Origin: a virus
Direction: 5' to 3' (one strand)
IMG/VR virus record: IMGVR_UViG_3300023184_000630
Span: 1 to 20,008 of that record
Length of the DNA stretch: 20,008 nt
Shown here: piece by piece, positions 12,040 through 19,845 of the stretch
How the letters are laid out: the number at the start of each line of letters is the position of its first letter
Position numbering within the stretch: position 1 is the stretch's first letter
Made by a program: the position numbers and the translations under genes
The notes under the pieces: model-generated
The model's input: the letters and a program-made list of their open reading frames with translations, nothing else
What the model was told of the DNA's origin: nothing
Databases searched by the model: none

Positions 12040-14861
12040 CCATTGCTAACGTAAATTTAAGACAAGTACTACTAAAGCGTGGTAACACCAATATTACTAG
12101 TGCTTACACTGGTCCTGTTGGTGAGATAGTGATTGACACAACTGCCAACAGCATACGTGTACAAGATGGTGTAACTGCCGGCGGCCACTTGATTGCCACA
12201 ACAACAAGTAGTTCTAATATTGCCAGTGGTGCATTTTATGCCAACGTAGATCAAACTACCGGGCAAGTTAACATACAAGGTAATCTAATTCCATCTGCTA
12301 ATGCGGTATACAGCATTGGGTCAAACACACAACAATGGAAAAATATTTATACAGCAAGTAACGTCTATATTGGTAATCTAGCATTAAGTAATGTTGGCGG
12401 GCAATTAGCCATTAATGGTACTGTGGTCAGTGGCACATTTTCAAATTCCAACGTGGCCAGTTACTTGCCAACAAGTAGTATCATAACTGGCATTAATGCC
12501 AATGTCACTGCAGCCAATGCGGTCATTGCCACACTGGCCAACACCAATGCCAATGTTACTGCGGCCAACGCCGTTATACTTTCCCATACTAATTCATTGA
12601 TAGCAGCCAACGCAGCCATTACTGTCGCCAATACTGCACTAAAGACGTATGTTGACAACAGGTTTAGTACTCTAACAAACGGTGCATCTGATGCCCTAGA
12701 TACCCTGCTGGAAATTGGATCTGCATTAGGAAATAATGTTGGCTTCTCGTCAACAATAGTAACTTGGTTGGGTAATATAAGTGCCAACGTTACTGCAGCC
12801 AACGTAAACATATCTACATTGCAAAGCAATGCTGGTGTGCAAGCAGCCGCCATCGCTGCAGCCAACGCACGTATACAAACACTAGATGCCAACGTTGGTA
12901 GTTTTTATACCTATGCCAACACTACGTTTATTACCACTACCGGTACATATTCAAATACCAACACGGCGGCCTACTTAACTATAAGCACAGTAATCTCTGG
13001 AATTAATGCCAATGTCGTTGGCGCCAATACCGCAATAGTAACTGCCAACACCGCAATGAAGACGTATGTTGATGCAGTCACCACTGCTTGGACTGCAAAT
13101 GCATCAACTCAATTGAGTCAAATTACTGCAGCCAATACAAATATATCTGCACTACAAGCCAACGTTGGTAGTTTTTACACTTGGGCAAATACAAATTTTG
13201 ATACAAGTAATTATGGTAATGCCAACGTAATTTCTTATTTGAGTAGTTACTACACTTGGGCTAATGCCAACGTGGCAGGACTAAGCAGTCAGATCACAGG
13301 CGCCAACACCGCAATAGTAACTGCCAACACCGCAATGAAGACGTATGTTGATGCAGTCACCACTGCTTGGACCGCCAACGCTGGCTCCCAGGCCAATTCT
13401 TTACTTGGTGCTAATGCAGCCATTGTAACTGCTAACACAGCGTTGAAAGGTTATGTCGACACACAACTTAGCACGTTGACCAATGGTGCCTCGGCGGCCC
13501 TAGATACTCTGTTGGAAATTGGATCAGCATTGGGCAACAACGCCAACTTCTCGGGTGTGATGGTTACTTGGTTAGGTAACGTAACTGCAAACATCACTGC
13601 AGCCAACACCAATATATCTACAGGCGCTACAAACATATCTGCGCTACAGGCCAACTTAGGTGCAACGCAAATATGGGCCAATGCCAACATTGCCAGTCTT
13701 ACTGCCAATTTGGGTAGCACACAAATATGGGCCAATGCCAACATTGCCAGTATTAACACAAACTTAGGTGCAACGCAAATATGGGCCAATGCCAACATTG
13801 CCAGTCTTACTGCCAATTTGGGTAGCACACAAATATGGGCCAATGCCAACATTGCCAGTCTTACTGCCAATTTGGGTAGCACACAAATATGGGCCAATGC
13901 CAACATTGCCAGTTTAAACAACAGTATCATTGGAGCCAATACTGCTTGGCAATCAAATGCAGCCGCACAACAGGTGCAGATCAATAACATAGTCACAAAT
14001 GCCAATGCCAATGCTGCAGCCTACCTAGCGTCCGGAAATGATTCTACGATAACAAGTTTGCAAAATTCAATTGTTTATATTCAAGGAACATTGAGCGGAA
14101 TACCCGGGCAAGCTCTTGCTACTTCGGCTCAACTTGATGCAGCAAATGCAGCCATTATAGGTGCTAATGTAGCATGGCAAGCAAACGCAGCCGCTCAGGC
14201 AGGACAAATAACTGGAGCCAATGCCGCAATAGTCTCTGCCAACACCGCATTAAAGACGTATGTTGACACTCAATTAAGCACATTGACCAATGGTGCCTCG
14301 GCGGCCCTAGACACGTTACTGGAGATTGGTACTGCTCTAGGTAACAACGCCAACTTCTCGGGTGTGATGGTTACTTGGTTAGGTAACGTAACTGCAAACA
14401 TCACCGGAGCCAACGTAAACATATCTGCATTGCAAAGCAATACTGGGGCATTGCAGAACCAAATAACCGGTGCCAATGCCGCAATAGTTACTGCCAACAC
14501 TGCAATGAAGGCGTATGTTGATGCAAATACACTATCACAAGCTGCATCAATTAATTCACTCAATACTGCTCAAGTGAACCTTAGCGGACAGTTTGCCAGT
14601 CTCGTAATCGGAGCCAATGCAAATACTGCGGCATACTTGACCACATCAACAGGTAACATTGCGGCAGGTAATGTTACTATTACAAATAAGATTACAGCTA
14701 ACTCTATATCGGTTACTAGTGTTGTACAATACGCTAATTTGACTACAACCCAAATAAACGCAATATCTCCAACATCAGGAGGAATGACAGTGTTTAATTA
14801 TACAACTGGAAATATACAAGTGTATAATGGTACCAAATGGGCTAATATAACCTTGTCATAA
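12036..14861 (+). CDS. Long repetitive tail-fibre-like protein (941 aa)
   Basis: The N-terminus (residues about 6-50) reads RQVLLKRGNTNITSAYTGP, then GEIVIDTTANSIRVQDGV and TAGGHLIA, matching the N-terminal domain of major-tropism-determinant type fibres (virion attachment). Next, about residues 85-120, is a SIGSNTQQWKNIYTASNVYIGN segment of the kind that precedes shaft domains. A very long shaft rich in Ala, Asn, Thr and Ile follows, with NANV/TAAN repeats, three ALDTLLEIGSALGNN blocks about 268 residues apart, and a five-fold 18-aa tandem repeat (539-628). The end (TTTQINAISPTSGGMTVFNY to WANITLS) resembles the C-terminal cap of phage fibres. It is probably trimeric and binds the host surface. 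Receptor-binding residues cannot be assigned. Confidence 0.85.
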   Translation: MTIANVNLRQVLLKRGNTNITSAYTGPVGEIVIDTTANSIRVQDGVTAGGHLIATTTSSSNIASGAFYANVDQTTGQVNIQGNLIPSANAVYSIGSNTQQWKNIYTASNVYIGNLALSNVGGQLAINGTVVSGTFSNSNVASYLPTSSIITGINANVTAANAVIATLANTNANVTAANAVILSHTNSLIAANAAITVANTALKTYVDNRFSTLTNGASDALDTLLEIGSALGNNVGFSSTIVTWLGNISANVTAANVNISTLQSNAGVQAAAIAAANARIQTLDANVGSFYTYANTTFITTTGTYSNTNTAAYLTISTVISGINANVVGANTAIVTANTAMKTYVDAVTTAWTANASTQLSQITAANTNISALQANVGSFYTWANTNFDTSNYGNANVISYLSSYYTWANANVAGLSSQITGANTAIVTANTAMKTYVDAVTTAWTANAGSQANSLLGANAAIVTANTALKGYVDTQLSTLTNGASAALDTLLEIGSALGNNANFSGVMVTWLGNVTANITAANTNISTGATNISALQANLGATQIWANANIASLTANLGSTQIWANANIASINTNLGATQIWANANIASLTANLGSTQIWANANIASLTANLGSTQIWANANIASLNNSIIGANTAWQSNAAAQQVQINNIVTNANANAAAYLASGNDSTITSLQNSIVYIQGTLSGIPGQALATSAQLDAANAAIIGANVAWQANAAAQAGQITGANAAIVSANTALKTYVDTQLSTLTNGASAALDTLLEIGTALGNNANFSGVMVTWLGNVTANITGANVNISALQSNTGALQNQITGANAAIVTANTAMKAYVDANTLSQAASINSLNTAQVNLSGQFASLVIGANANTAAYLTTSTGNIAAGNVTITNKITANSISVTSVVQYANLTTTQINAISPTSGGMTVFNYTTGNIQVYNGTKWANITLS
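13021..13093 (+). repeat. 73-bp direct repeat in the fibre gene, first copy
   Basis: This block recurs at 13300-13372, 279 bases (93 codons, in frame) downstream, with one mismatch in 73 bases. It encodes AATPQ-free shaft sequence of the AIVTANTAMKTYVDAVTTAW type. Near-identity at DNA level, beyond what the protein would require, points to recent duplication or conversion. Confidence 0.85.
13300..13372 (+). repeat. 73-bp direct repeat in the fibre gene, second copy
   Basis: Second copy of the block at 13021-13093. Because the copies are in frame and 279 bases apart, recombination between them would delete or add 93 residues of shaft without breaking the reading frame. Confidence 0.85.
13536..13597 (+). 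repeat. 62-bp exact direct repeat in the fibre gene, first copy
   Basis: The run starting AACAACGCCAACTTCTCGGG is repeated exactly at 14343-14404, 807 bases (269 codons) downstream. A further 29-base identical run at 13476-13504 pairs with 14283-14311 at the same offset. A third, more diverged version of this block lies about 804 bases upstream near 12690-12790. All encode the LGNNANFSGVMVTWLGN type of segment. Confidence 0.9.
13650..13919 (+). repeat. Five tandem 54-bp repeats in the fibre shaft
   Basis: Five in-frame copies of a 54-base unit encode the 18-residue motif ANLG(A/S)TQIWANANIASLT (residues 539-628). Copies 2, 4 and 5 (GST variant) are nearly identical in DNA, and copies 1 and 3 (GAT variant) resemble each other, which suggests growth by unequal recombination or slippage. 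Each unit probably forms one turn of a shaft or coiled-coil structure. Confidence 0.95.
14343..14404 (+). repeat. 62-bp exact direct repeat in the fibre gene, second copy
   Basis: Second copy of the run at 13536-13597. Exact identity over 62 bases in a fibre gene is a substrate for homologous recombination, which could change shaft length by 269 codons in frame. Confidence 0.9.
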
Positions 14862-14864
14862 TAG

Positions 14865-14893
14865 TTGACCTTGCTCCGAGTTTCCTATATAAT
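14865..14893 (+). promoter_or_regulatory. Sigma70-type promoter at the primase start codon
   Basis: TTGACC (14865-14870), a 17-base spacer and a perfect TATAAT (14888-14893) lie in the 38-base gap after the fibre gene. The ATG at 14900 is six bases after the -10 box, at the expected transcription start, so the primase message should be leaderless. The AGG before the ATG abuts it and is too close to serve as a ribosome binding site. Confidence 0.85.
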
Positions 14894-14899
14894 AGTAGG

Positions 14900-15934
14900 A
14901 TGCTTAACTCAATTCTTGACACAGTAACCAGTTTGCTTCCTGGAAAAAGGAAAACAAACTCGGTGTCGGGATGGATCAGTTTTAATGCCGTCTGCTGTCA
15001 TCACCGTGGGGAGTCGCCGGACTCTCGAGGCAGAGGCGGCATTATCACCAATGCCACAGGCAGCATCAGTTACAGTTGTTTTAACTGCAATTACACCGCC
15101 AACTACACACCAGGCAGGCACCTAAACTACAAGTTCCGTAAACTACTGACGTGGTTGGGTGCCGACGAAAATACTGTCAAACGACTGGTCATTGATGCTA
15201 TACGTATCAAGGAACTAGTCGAGCCCGAATCAGTAGAAGCACCACGAGAAGAAATAGTATTCAAACCAAGGCCCTTACCTGAACAAGCACAGACCTTACA
15301 AGCCTTACACACATTCTATGAACTAGCCAACAATAACACCACAGTACCACGTGAGTTCCACGATGCAGTAATTTATGCAGCCAGTAGAAAAATTGATCTG
15401 ACTCGGTACGACTGTTACTGGACTCCGGAACGGGCTTATAACTTACATAAACGATTGATCATTCCGTTCACTTGGCAGAATGAGGTCATTGGTTATACTG
15501 CCCGTGCTGTTTACGATGATGTCAGTCCCAAGTACTACAGTCAGTACGACACCGACTATGTGTACAATGTGGATCGGCAACGTAACGATTCTAAATTTGT
15601 CGTTGTGGTTGAAGGTCCAATCGACGCAATGGCCATAGATGGTGTAGCAATACTCAGCAACGAGTGCAGTGAAGTGCAAGCAGACATTATTGACAGTTTA
15701 GCACGTGAAGTTATTGTAGTACCCGACAGAGATCGTGCAGGCGTAAAACTAATTGACAGTGCTTTGGAATATGGATGGCATGTGAGCTTTCCTGTATGGC
15801 AAGAAACTTGCAAAGATGTTAGCGAAGCTGTTGAGAGGTATGGAAAATTGTTTGTGCTCAAGAGCATCATTGCGGCACGTGAAACCGGCAGGTTAAAAAT
15901 TGAACTAAAAAAGAAGCGATTAAATACGATATGA
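14900..15934 (+). CDS. 61: DNA primase of the T4 gp61 type
   Basis: This 344-aa protein matches T4 gp61 (342 aa) in length and layout. It makes RNA primers for lagging-strand synthesis in complex with the replicative helicase. The N-terminal zinc-binding part has C32, C33, H35 and the C60-x-x-C63 pair, within a WISFNAVCCHHRGESPD to YSCFNCNY frame seen in phage primases. The TOPRIM catalytic core follows, with E238 in VVVVEGPIDAMAID and the D276-x-D278 pair in VPDRDRAG. Helical regions separate the two domains. The gene has its own sigma70-type promoter at its start codon and is coupled to the helicase gene by an ATGA overlap (15931-15934), as expected for a primosome pair. Identification is strong. 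Confidence 0.92.
   Translation: MLNSILDTVTSLLPGKRKTNSVSGWISFNAVCCHHRGESPDSRGRGGIITNATGSISYSCFNCNYTANYTPGRHLNYKFRKLLTWLGADENTVKRLVIDAIRIKELVEPESVEAPREEIVFKPRPLPEQAQTLQALHTFYELANNNTTVPREFHDAVIYAASRKIDLTRYDCYWTPERAYNLHKRLIIPFTWQNEVIGYTARAVYDDVSPKYYSQYDTDYVYNVDRQRNDSKFVVVVEGPIDAMAIDGVAILSNECSEVQADIIDSLAREVIVVPDRDRAGVKLIDSALEYGWHVSFPVWQETCKDVSEAVERYGKLFVLKSIIAARETGRLKIELKKKRLNTI
15921..15926 (+). promoter_or_regulatory. Possible late-type promoter motif before the helicase gene
   Basis: ATTAAATA followed by CGAT lies four bases before the helicase ATG at 15931. It resembles the T4 late motif at the TAAATA core but is inside the primase coding end and differs at the flank, so it may be chance. It has the same start-codon spacing as the minus-strand late motifs. 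Confidence 0.3.
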
Positions 15935-17349
15935 CAAAAGAATACACACGAGAATTACAACAGTTATTTTTAGAAATGATGATGCAGGATGCATCAAGTT
16001 ATGTGCGTGTACAAAACATTTACAAACCTGAACTCTTTGATCGTAGTCTACGCACTACGGCAGAGTTTATTAAAGAACACACAGAAAAACACAAGACATT
16101 ACCCAGTTATGAGCAGATCAAAGCCACTACCGGAGTAGACTTAAAGCCGGTGCCTGAACTAAATGAAGGGCATTATGACTGGTTTATGACTGAGTTTGAA
16201 TCTTTTATTCAATTGAAAGCCGGAGAACAAGCAGTACTACAATGTGCTGACTTATTAGAAAAAGGCGAGACTAATGGTATCTTAAAGATAATGAAAGAGG
16301 CTGTAGAAATCAGTCTGACCAAAGACATGGGTACAGATTACTTTGCTGACCCTGCGGCACGTATTAACAAATACTTCAATAGTGGTGGACAGGTTAGCAC
16401 AGGTTGGCCGCAGATGGATCGATTGTTGTATGGCGGATTTAGTCGTGGCGAGCTAAACATCTTTGCCGGTGGATCGGGATCGGGTAAGAGTCTTGTGATG
16501 ATGAACATTGCACTCAGTTGGTTACAAGCCGGCCTTAGTGGAGTTTATATCACATTAGAACTTAGTGAAGAACTCACAAGTCTGCGTACCGATGCCATGT
16601 TGACCAGCATGGGCACAAAAGACATCCGCAAGGATATTGAGACCACTGAACTAAAAGTACGCATGGTGGGCAAGAAGGCCGGCAAGTATCGTGTTAAAGC
16701 ATTGCCAGCGCAGAGCACAGTAAATGATATTCGCAGTTATTTAAAAGAAGTACAAATTCAAACAGGAATTAAAGTTGACTTTGTCATGGTTGACTACTTG
16801 GACTTGGTTATGCCAGTATCAGTTAAAGTTAACCCCAACGATCAGTTTATCAAAGACAAATATGTAGCAGAAGAATTGCGTAACTTGGCCAAAGAACTAG
16901 GTGTACTGTTAGTAACTGCATCGCAACTTAATCGTAGTGCAGTCGAAGAAGTTGAATTTGACCATAGTCATATTGCCGGCGGTATCAGTAAGATCAACAC
17001 AGCAGACAATGTGTTTGGTATCTTTACAAGTCGTGCTATGAAAGAACGTGGGCGTTATCAAATACAATGTATGAAGTCGCGTAGTTCGACCGGAGTTGGG
17101 CAAAAGATTGATCTTGAATACAACATCGAAACCATGCGTATCACAGATCCTGGCCTAGACAGTAACGACACGGGCTTTGGTCCACCTAAAGCCTTAAACA
17201 TCATGGATCAAATCAAAGGTGGCACAGATGCACCTAAATTAGAACGTGCCACAGGCACTCCTGTGTGGGAACAATCCAACCCTGGTGGTGAAGTACAGAG
17301 CAACAAACTCAAGAGCATGTTGGCCGGACTAAAGTCAAAAGCAGAATGA
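15931..17349 (+). CDS. 41: Replicative DNA helicase of the DnaB/T4 gp41 type
   Basis: The 472-aa product is the size of T4 gp41 (475 aa), the hexameric helicase that unwinds the fork and binds primase. The N-terminal 150 residues are a helical domain. The RecA-like core has Walker A in AGGSGSGKS (179-187), a following helix SLVMMNIALSWLQ, Walker B-type DFVMVDYLDL (283-292) with D288, an ALPAQSTVNDIRSYLKEV segment before it, and a TASQLNRS strand typical of DnaB motif III. Near residue 345 HSHIAGGISKINTADNVFGIF resembles the hexamer-interface motif. The C-terminal ~60 residues are a flexible, low-complexity tail (GTPVWEQSNPGGEVQSNKL). It is coupled to the primase gene by ATGA. Identification is strong. 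Confidence 0.93.
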   Translation: MTKEYTRELQQLFLEMMMQDASSYVRVQNIYKPELFDRSLRTTAEFIKEHTEKHKTLPSYEQIKATTGVDLKPVPELNEGHYDWFMTEFESFIQLKAGEQAVLQCADLLEKGETNGILKIMKEAVEISLTKDMGTDYFADPAARINKYFNSGGQVSTGWPQMDRLLYGGFSRGELNIFAGGSGSGKSLVMMNIALSWLQAGLSGVYITLELSEELTSLRTDAMLTSMGTKDIRKDIETTELKVRMVGKKAGKYRVKALPAQSTVNDIRSYLKEVQIQTGIKVDFVMVDYLDLVMPVSVKVNPNDQFIKDKYVAEELRNLAKELGVLLVTASQLNRSAVEEVEFDHSHIAGGISKINTADNVFGIFTSRAMKERGRYQIQCMKSRSSTGVGQKIDLEYNIETMRITDPGLDSNDTGFGPPKALNIMDQIKGGTDAPKLERATGTPVWEQSNPGGEVQSNKLKSMLAGLKSKAE

Positions 17350-18503
17350 CCACCACCTGCCCATTATACACCAAAGGATTGTATATTGAAAAGTTAAACG
17401 CTTCGGAAGCGCAGGTGAGTATGTGTTGTTTCCAAACTTCAAGTCGGGCTGCTTATACCAATATTAATTTTGATAATAATCCTTATCTTGAGTCACTGAG
17501 AAATAAGTCAAGCACCCAAGACAAAATAAAAGAATGCGAGGGTTGTTGGCAGAATGAATCCATTGGCAATCAAAGTTATCGCCAAGGCCAGATTGCAGCG
17601 TTTGACCAGCTGGGCATAGCAGTTGATGGATCTACGGATTTGGTCAGTATGACATACAACTGTCAGAATACCTGTAATTTAAAATGCATAACTTGTGGTC
17701 CACGTTTTAGTTCGCTATGGGCACCCGAATATAAAAAACTAAACTTAAAAATAGCACTACCAAAAACTATAAAAAAATCTTACTCTTTAAACAATCGTTG
17801 CTACGAAGATTTAGATTTCGCCAAATTGCGACTACTGCATTTTCAAGGTGGAGAGCCATTTCTAACCAATGACCATGAAAATCTATTAGAGAAGGCAGCT
17901 CAAGACGGTAGCATACAAAATTTAACAGTGAGTTACAATACCAATGGAACTATATTTCCTTCAGAACGTACGATTGAGCTCTGGCGTCAATGCCACATGG
18001 TCAAAATTTTCTTTAGCATAGATGCCATTGGCAAACAGTTTGAATACATACGCTTTCCGGGCGTATGGTCCCAAGTAGAAGAAACCATGTTGCGTATTCG
18101 AAACATTGGGCTCCATAATATTTGGATAGAGTTGGGAGTTACAGTTAGTCTTGCCAACGTGTTTTATCTACAAGACATAATTGATTGGAAAAACCAAATC
18201 ATGCCCGTCACCAACTTGGGTGATGCTGTGGGCATGTATATAAATTTTACAGGACCAGTGGGACATGGCGGTGTAGTGCTGGACCTTGTCAACGCCAACA
18301 CAGTATTACAACAGCGTATCTTGTCATATACTGCCACACTGACAGATCATAACATGGCCAATTCTATTCGGCGGTATATCAAAAACTGCCAACCAAACAA
18401 TGATTGGATCGAGTACTTGGATAACTTGGATGTACTAAGAAATACCAATTGGCGTACTAGTCTGTCTCAATTAAGCGACAAAAGTCTGGCAAGTAATCTT
18501 TAA
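17346..18503 (+). CDS. Radical SAM protein with an N-terminal auxiliary cysteine region (385 aa)
   Basis: The radical SAM motif CNLKCITC (C110, C114, C117) binds the 4Fe-4S cluster that cleaves S-adenosylmethionine; GGEPF at 168-172 binds the SAM carboxylate and SYNTNGT is a further core strand. Ahead of it, C5, C27, C28 and the CEGCW pair (C64, C67) form a twitch/SPASM-like extension that in related proteins holds a second cluster. Such twitch proteins are common in uncultured marine phages; their substrates are mostly unknown. The start overlaps the helicase stop (ATGA), so it joins the primase operon. Its last 47 bases overlap, in the opposite direction, the end of a second protein of the same family. 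Confidence 0.85.
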   Translation: MTTTCPLYTKGLYIEKLNASEAQVSMCCFQTSSRAAYTNINFDNNPYLESLRNKSSTQDKIKECEGCWQNESIGNQSYRQGQIAAFDQLGIAVDGSTDLVSMTYNCQNTCNLKCITCGPRFSSLWAPEYKKLNLKIALPKTIKKSYSLNNRCYEDLDFAKLRLLHFQGGEPFLTNDHENLLEKAAQDGSIQNLTVSYNTNGTIFPSERTIELWRQCHMVKIFFSIDAIGKQFEYIRFPGVWSQVEETMLRIRNIGLHNIWIELGVTVSLANVFYLQDIIDWKNQIMPVTNLGDAVGMYINFTGPVGHGGVVLDLVNANTVLQQRILSYTATLTDHNMANSIRRYIKNCQPNNDWIEYLDNLDVLRNTNWRTSLSQLSDKSLASNL

Positions 18504-19521
18504 TAGAGATATTTTTAACACCATCTTGCTTTTGAATCTCGACTAGTGCTCGAGCAAAATCTTTGTCGTCTTGCTCGGTGTGTGCCCCGATAATAAATTC
18601 AAGGTCTTTAGTATGACCAAACTTATCAAATATCTTCTGCTTTGCATTTGCCGGCAATGCCCCGGGCCTAAAGTATCGGGGAGTAATAACTGGGTTATAA
18701 TGATATTTTAGTCCTTGCTCATTAAACCACTCAGTGGTCTCATGATGATACAATGCGTTTAAATTGCTTATAGTATAGTTGGCACTTATGTTGTCAGTTA
18801 TGGTTCTAAAAAAACTTAGGTTATCTAACAATAAATCCCATTTAAGCGGAAATCTCATATATTCAAATACTGGACCAACTCCATCTATACTTAGACCTAT
18901 GTGTACATTTTTAAATTGTGCCAGTAAATCTTTATGACGTTGGGTCAACGCCACAGATCCATTTGTAGTAATAGAAATAAAACATTTAGTATTATCATGT
19001 TCGATTAGTTTTTCTAAAATGTAGAAATTTGCTTTTTCATACAATGGCTCTCCGCCCACTAGTGTCAAGGTAACTAACTCTTTAAAATTTAACTTTTTAT
19101 CTATATCTTCATATGACATTGACTTGGGAGCGATTGGTTTAAGATTCAATTTGACTTCTAGCGGCGCCCAGGCGCTGGATGCATAAGAGCCGCAGGTGAC
19201 ACAAGTAGAATTACAGGTGTTGCTGGTGCCGTTTTTGACCATTATGGTCTTGTACTTTCCCTCACGAACGTCTGACTCAATGATATTGATATCACGATCC
19301 CAATAAAAATCTAATGCTGAGTTTTTAAGGTTACGATCACTGACAAGCCCGGCATCTTCTAGATTCCAACACGCCGAGCAAAACGGAGATCTTTCTCCTG
19401 CTAAAATGCTGGTTTTTATAGATTCTATGTTATAATTACGGGGTAGTAAACAGCAGTGAGTTTCGTTTCCGGTGGTGAATTCGCGCCCAAAAAACGGCAA
19501 TACGCAAAAATAGTTGTTCAT
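18457..19521 (-). CDS. Second radical SAM protein of the same family, minus strand (354 aa)
   Basis: The ATG at 19521 is taken as start; a TTG at 19536 would add five residues and would lie in the promoter motif. The protein repeats the layout of its neighbour: C6, C23, C24 and FCSACW (C48, C51), then the radical SAM motif CNSTCVTC (C103, C107, C110), GGEPL at 156-160 and SITTNGS. A shared SSAWAP segment follows the motif (SSLWAP in the other). It lacks strong similarity beyond these blocks, so the two are divergent relatives, not a recent duplication. Its 3' end overlaps the plus-strand gene by 47 bases. A late-type GATAAATA motif is five bases before the ATG. The substrate is unknown. Confidence 0.85.
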   Translation of the reverse strand: MNNYFCVLPFFGREFTTGNETHCCLLPRNYNIESIKTSILAGERSPFCSACWNLEDAGLVSDRNLKNSALDFYWDRDINIIESDVREGKYKTIMVKNGTSNTCNSTCVTCGSYASSAWAPLEVKLNLKPIAPKSMSYEDIDKKLNFKELVTLTLVGGEPLYEKANFYILEKLIEHDNTKCFISITTNGSVALTQRHKDLLAQFKNVHIGLSIDGVGPVFEYMRFPLKWDLLLDNLSFFRTITDNISANYTISNLNALYHHETTEWFNEQGLKYHYNPVITPRYFRPGALPANAKQKIFDKFGHTKDLEFIIGAHTEQDDKDFARALVEIQKQDGVKNISIKDYLPDFCRLIETD

Positions 19522-19526
19522 AGAAA

Positions 19527-19532
19527 TATTTA
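19527..19532 (-). promoter_or_regulatory. T4-type late promoter motif for the second radical SAM gene
   Basis: On the minus strand the sequence reads GATAAATA, TTTCT, ATG. The last A of the motif at 19527 places the expected transcription start at 19521, the A of the start codon, predicting a leaderless late message. No ribosome binding site is present. Confidence 0.65.
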
Positions 19533-19566
19533 TCAAGACATCTGTATCTATAAATTATATAACAAC

Positions 19567-19572
19567 TAAATA
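19567..19572 (+). promoter_or_regulatory. Late-type promoter motif before the TTG-start gene
   Basis: ACTAAATA followed by TAACATAAA lies 22 bases before the TTG at 19594. With the minus-strand motif at 19527-19532 it makes a second divergent late promoter region, matching the one at 11479-11528. Transcription would start near 19578, giving a short leader that includes the GGAG ribosome binding site. Confidence 0.5.
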
Positions 19573-19593
19573 TAACATAAATTGGAGCAAATC

Positions 19594-19845
19594 TTGCAGA
19601 AGCGCACCCGTAGCATTTTAGAAGAACTCAGCAGCATGAGCGTACAACGAGACAAGAGCAGTCTCATTGAGAGCCGTGCTAACAACGTGATTTCCAGTGC
19701 TATAAACCTACTGAATTATATTCGAGAGAACTATGACGAAGATCAAGCATTAGAGCTGGAACGTCGTCTTTTAAACAGTATACGCAGCCAAGATCCCCAA
19801 AAATTCACACGCGGAGTACGGAGACTAGGCAAAAATGAAAATTAA
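19594..19845 (+). CDS. Small conserved phage protein (83 aa, TTG start)
   Basis: Two TTG codons are possible starts. The TTG at 19594 is preferred because GGAG (19584-19587) lies six bases upstream, whereas a start at 19582 would place the GGAG inside the gene. The protein is helical and charged, with RTRSILEELSSM, then RDKSSLIESRANNVISSAIN and a LLNYIRENYDEDQALELERR segment of coiled-coil character, ending FTRGVRRLGKN. It resembles a short conserved protein of marine T4-like phages without known role. At 83 residues it is too short to be the recombination mediator UvsY. The next gene starts 11 bases before its stop. Confidence 0.65.
   Translation: MQKRTRSILEELSSMSVQRDKSSLIESRANNVISSAINLLNYIRENYDEDQALELERRLLNSIRSQDPQKFTRGVRRLGKNEN

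Noticed and set aside
13650-13919. Five 54-bp repeats considered as a CRISPR array or attachment site
   Set aside because: The repeats are contiguous, in frame and have no unique spacers. They encode an 18-residue protein repeat, so they are part of the fibre gene.
13451-14011. Long minus-strand open frame with repeats in the fibre gene, and similar ones at 12461-12892 and 14270-14563
   Set aside because: They are antisense shadows of the repetitive Ala/Asn/Thr-rich fibre shaft. They have no start signal, promoter or recognisable domain, and their repeats mirror the fibre's.
19594-19845. Small helical protein considered as recombination mediator UvsY
   Set aside because: Position downstream of late motifs and helical character suggested it, but 83 residues is far shorter than UvsY (137 in T4) and no diagnostic motif was seen.
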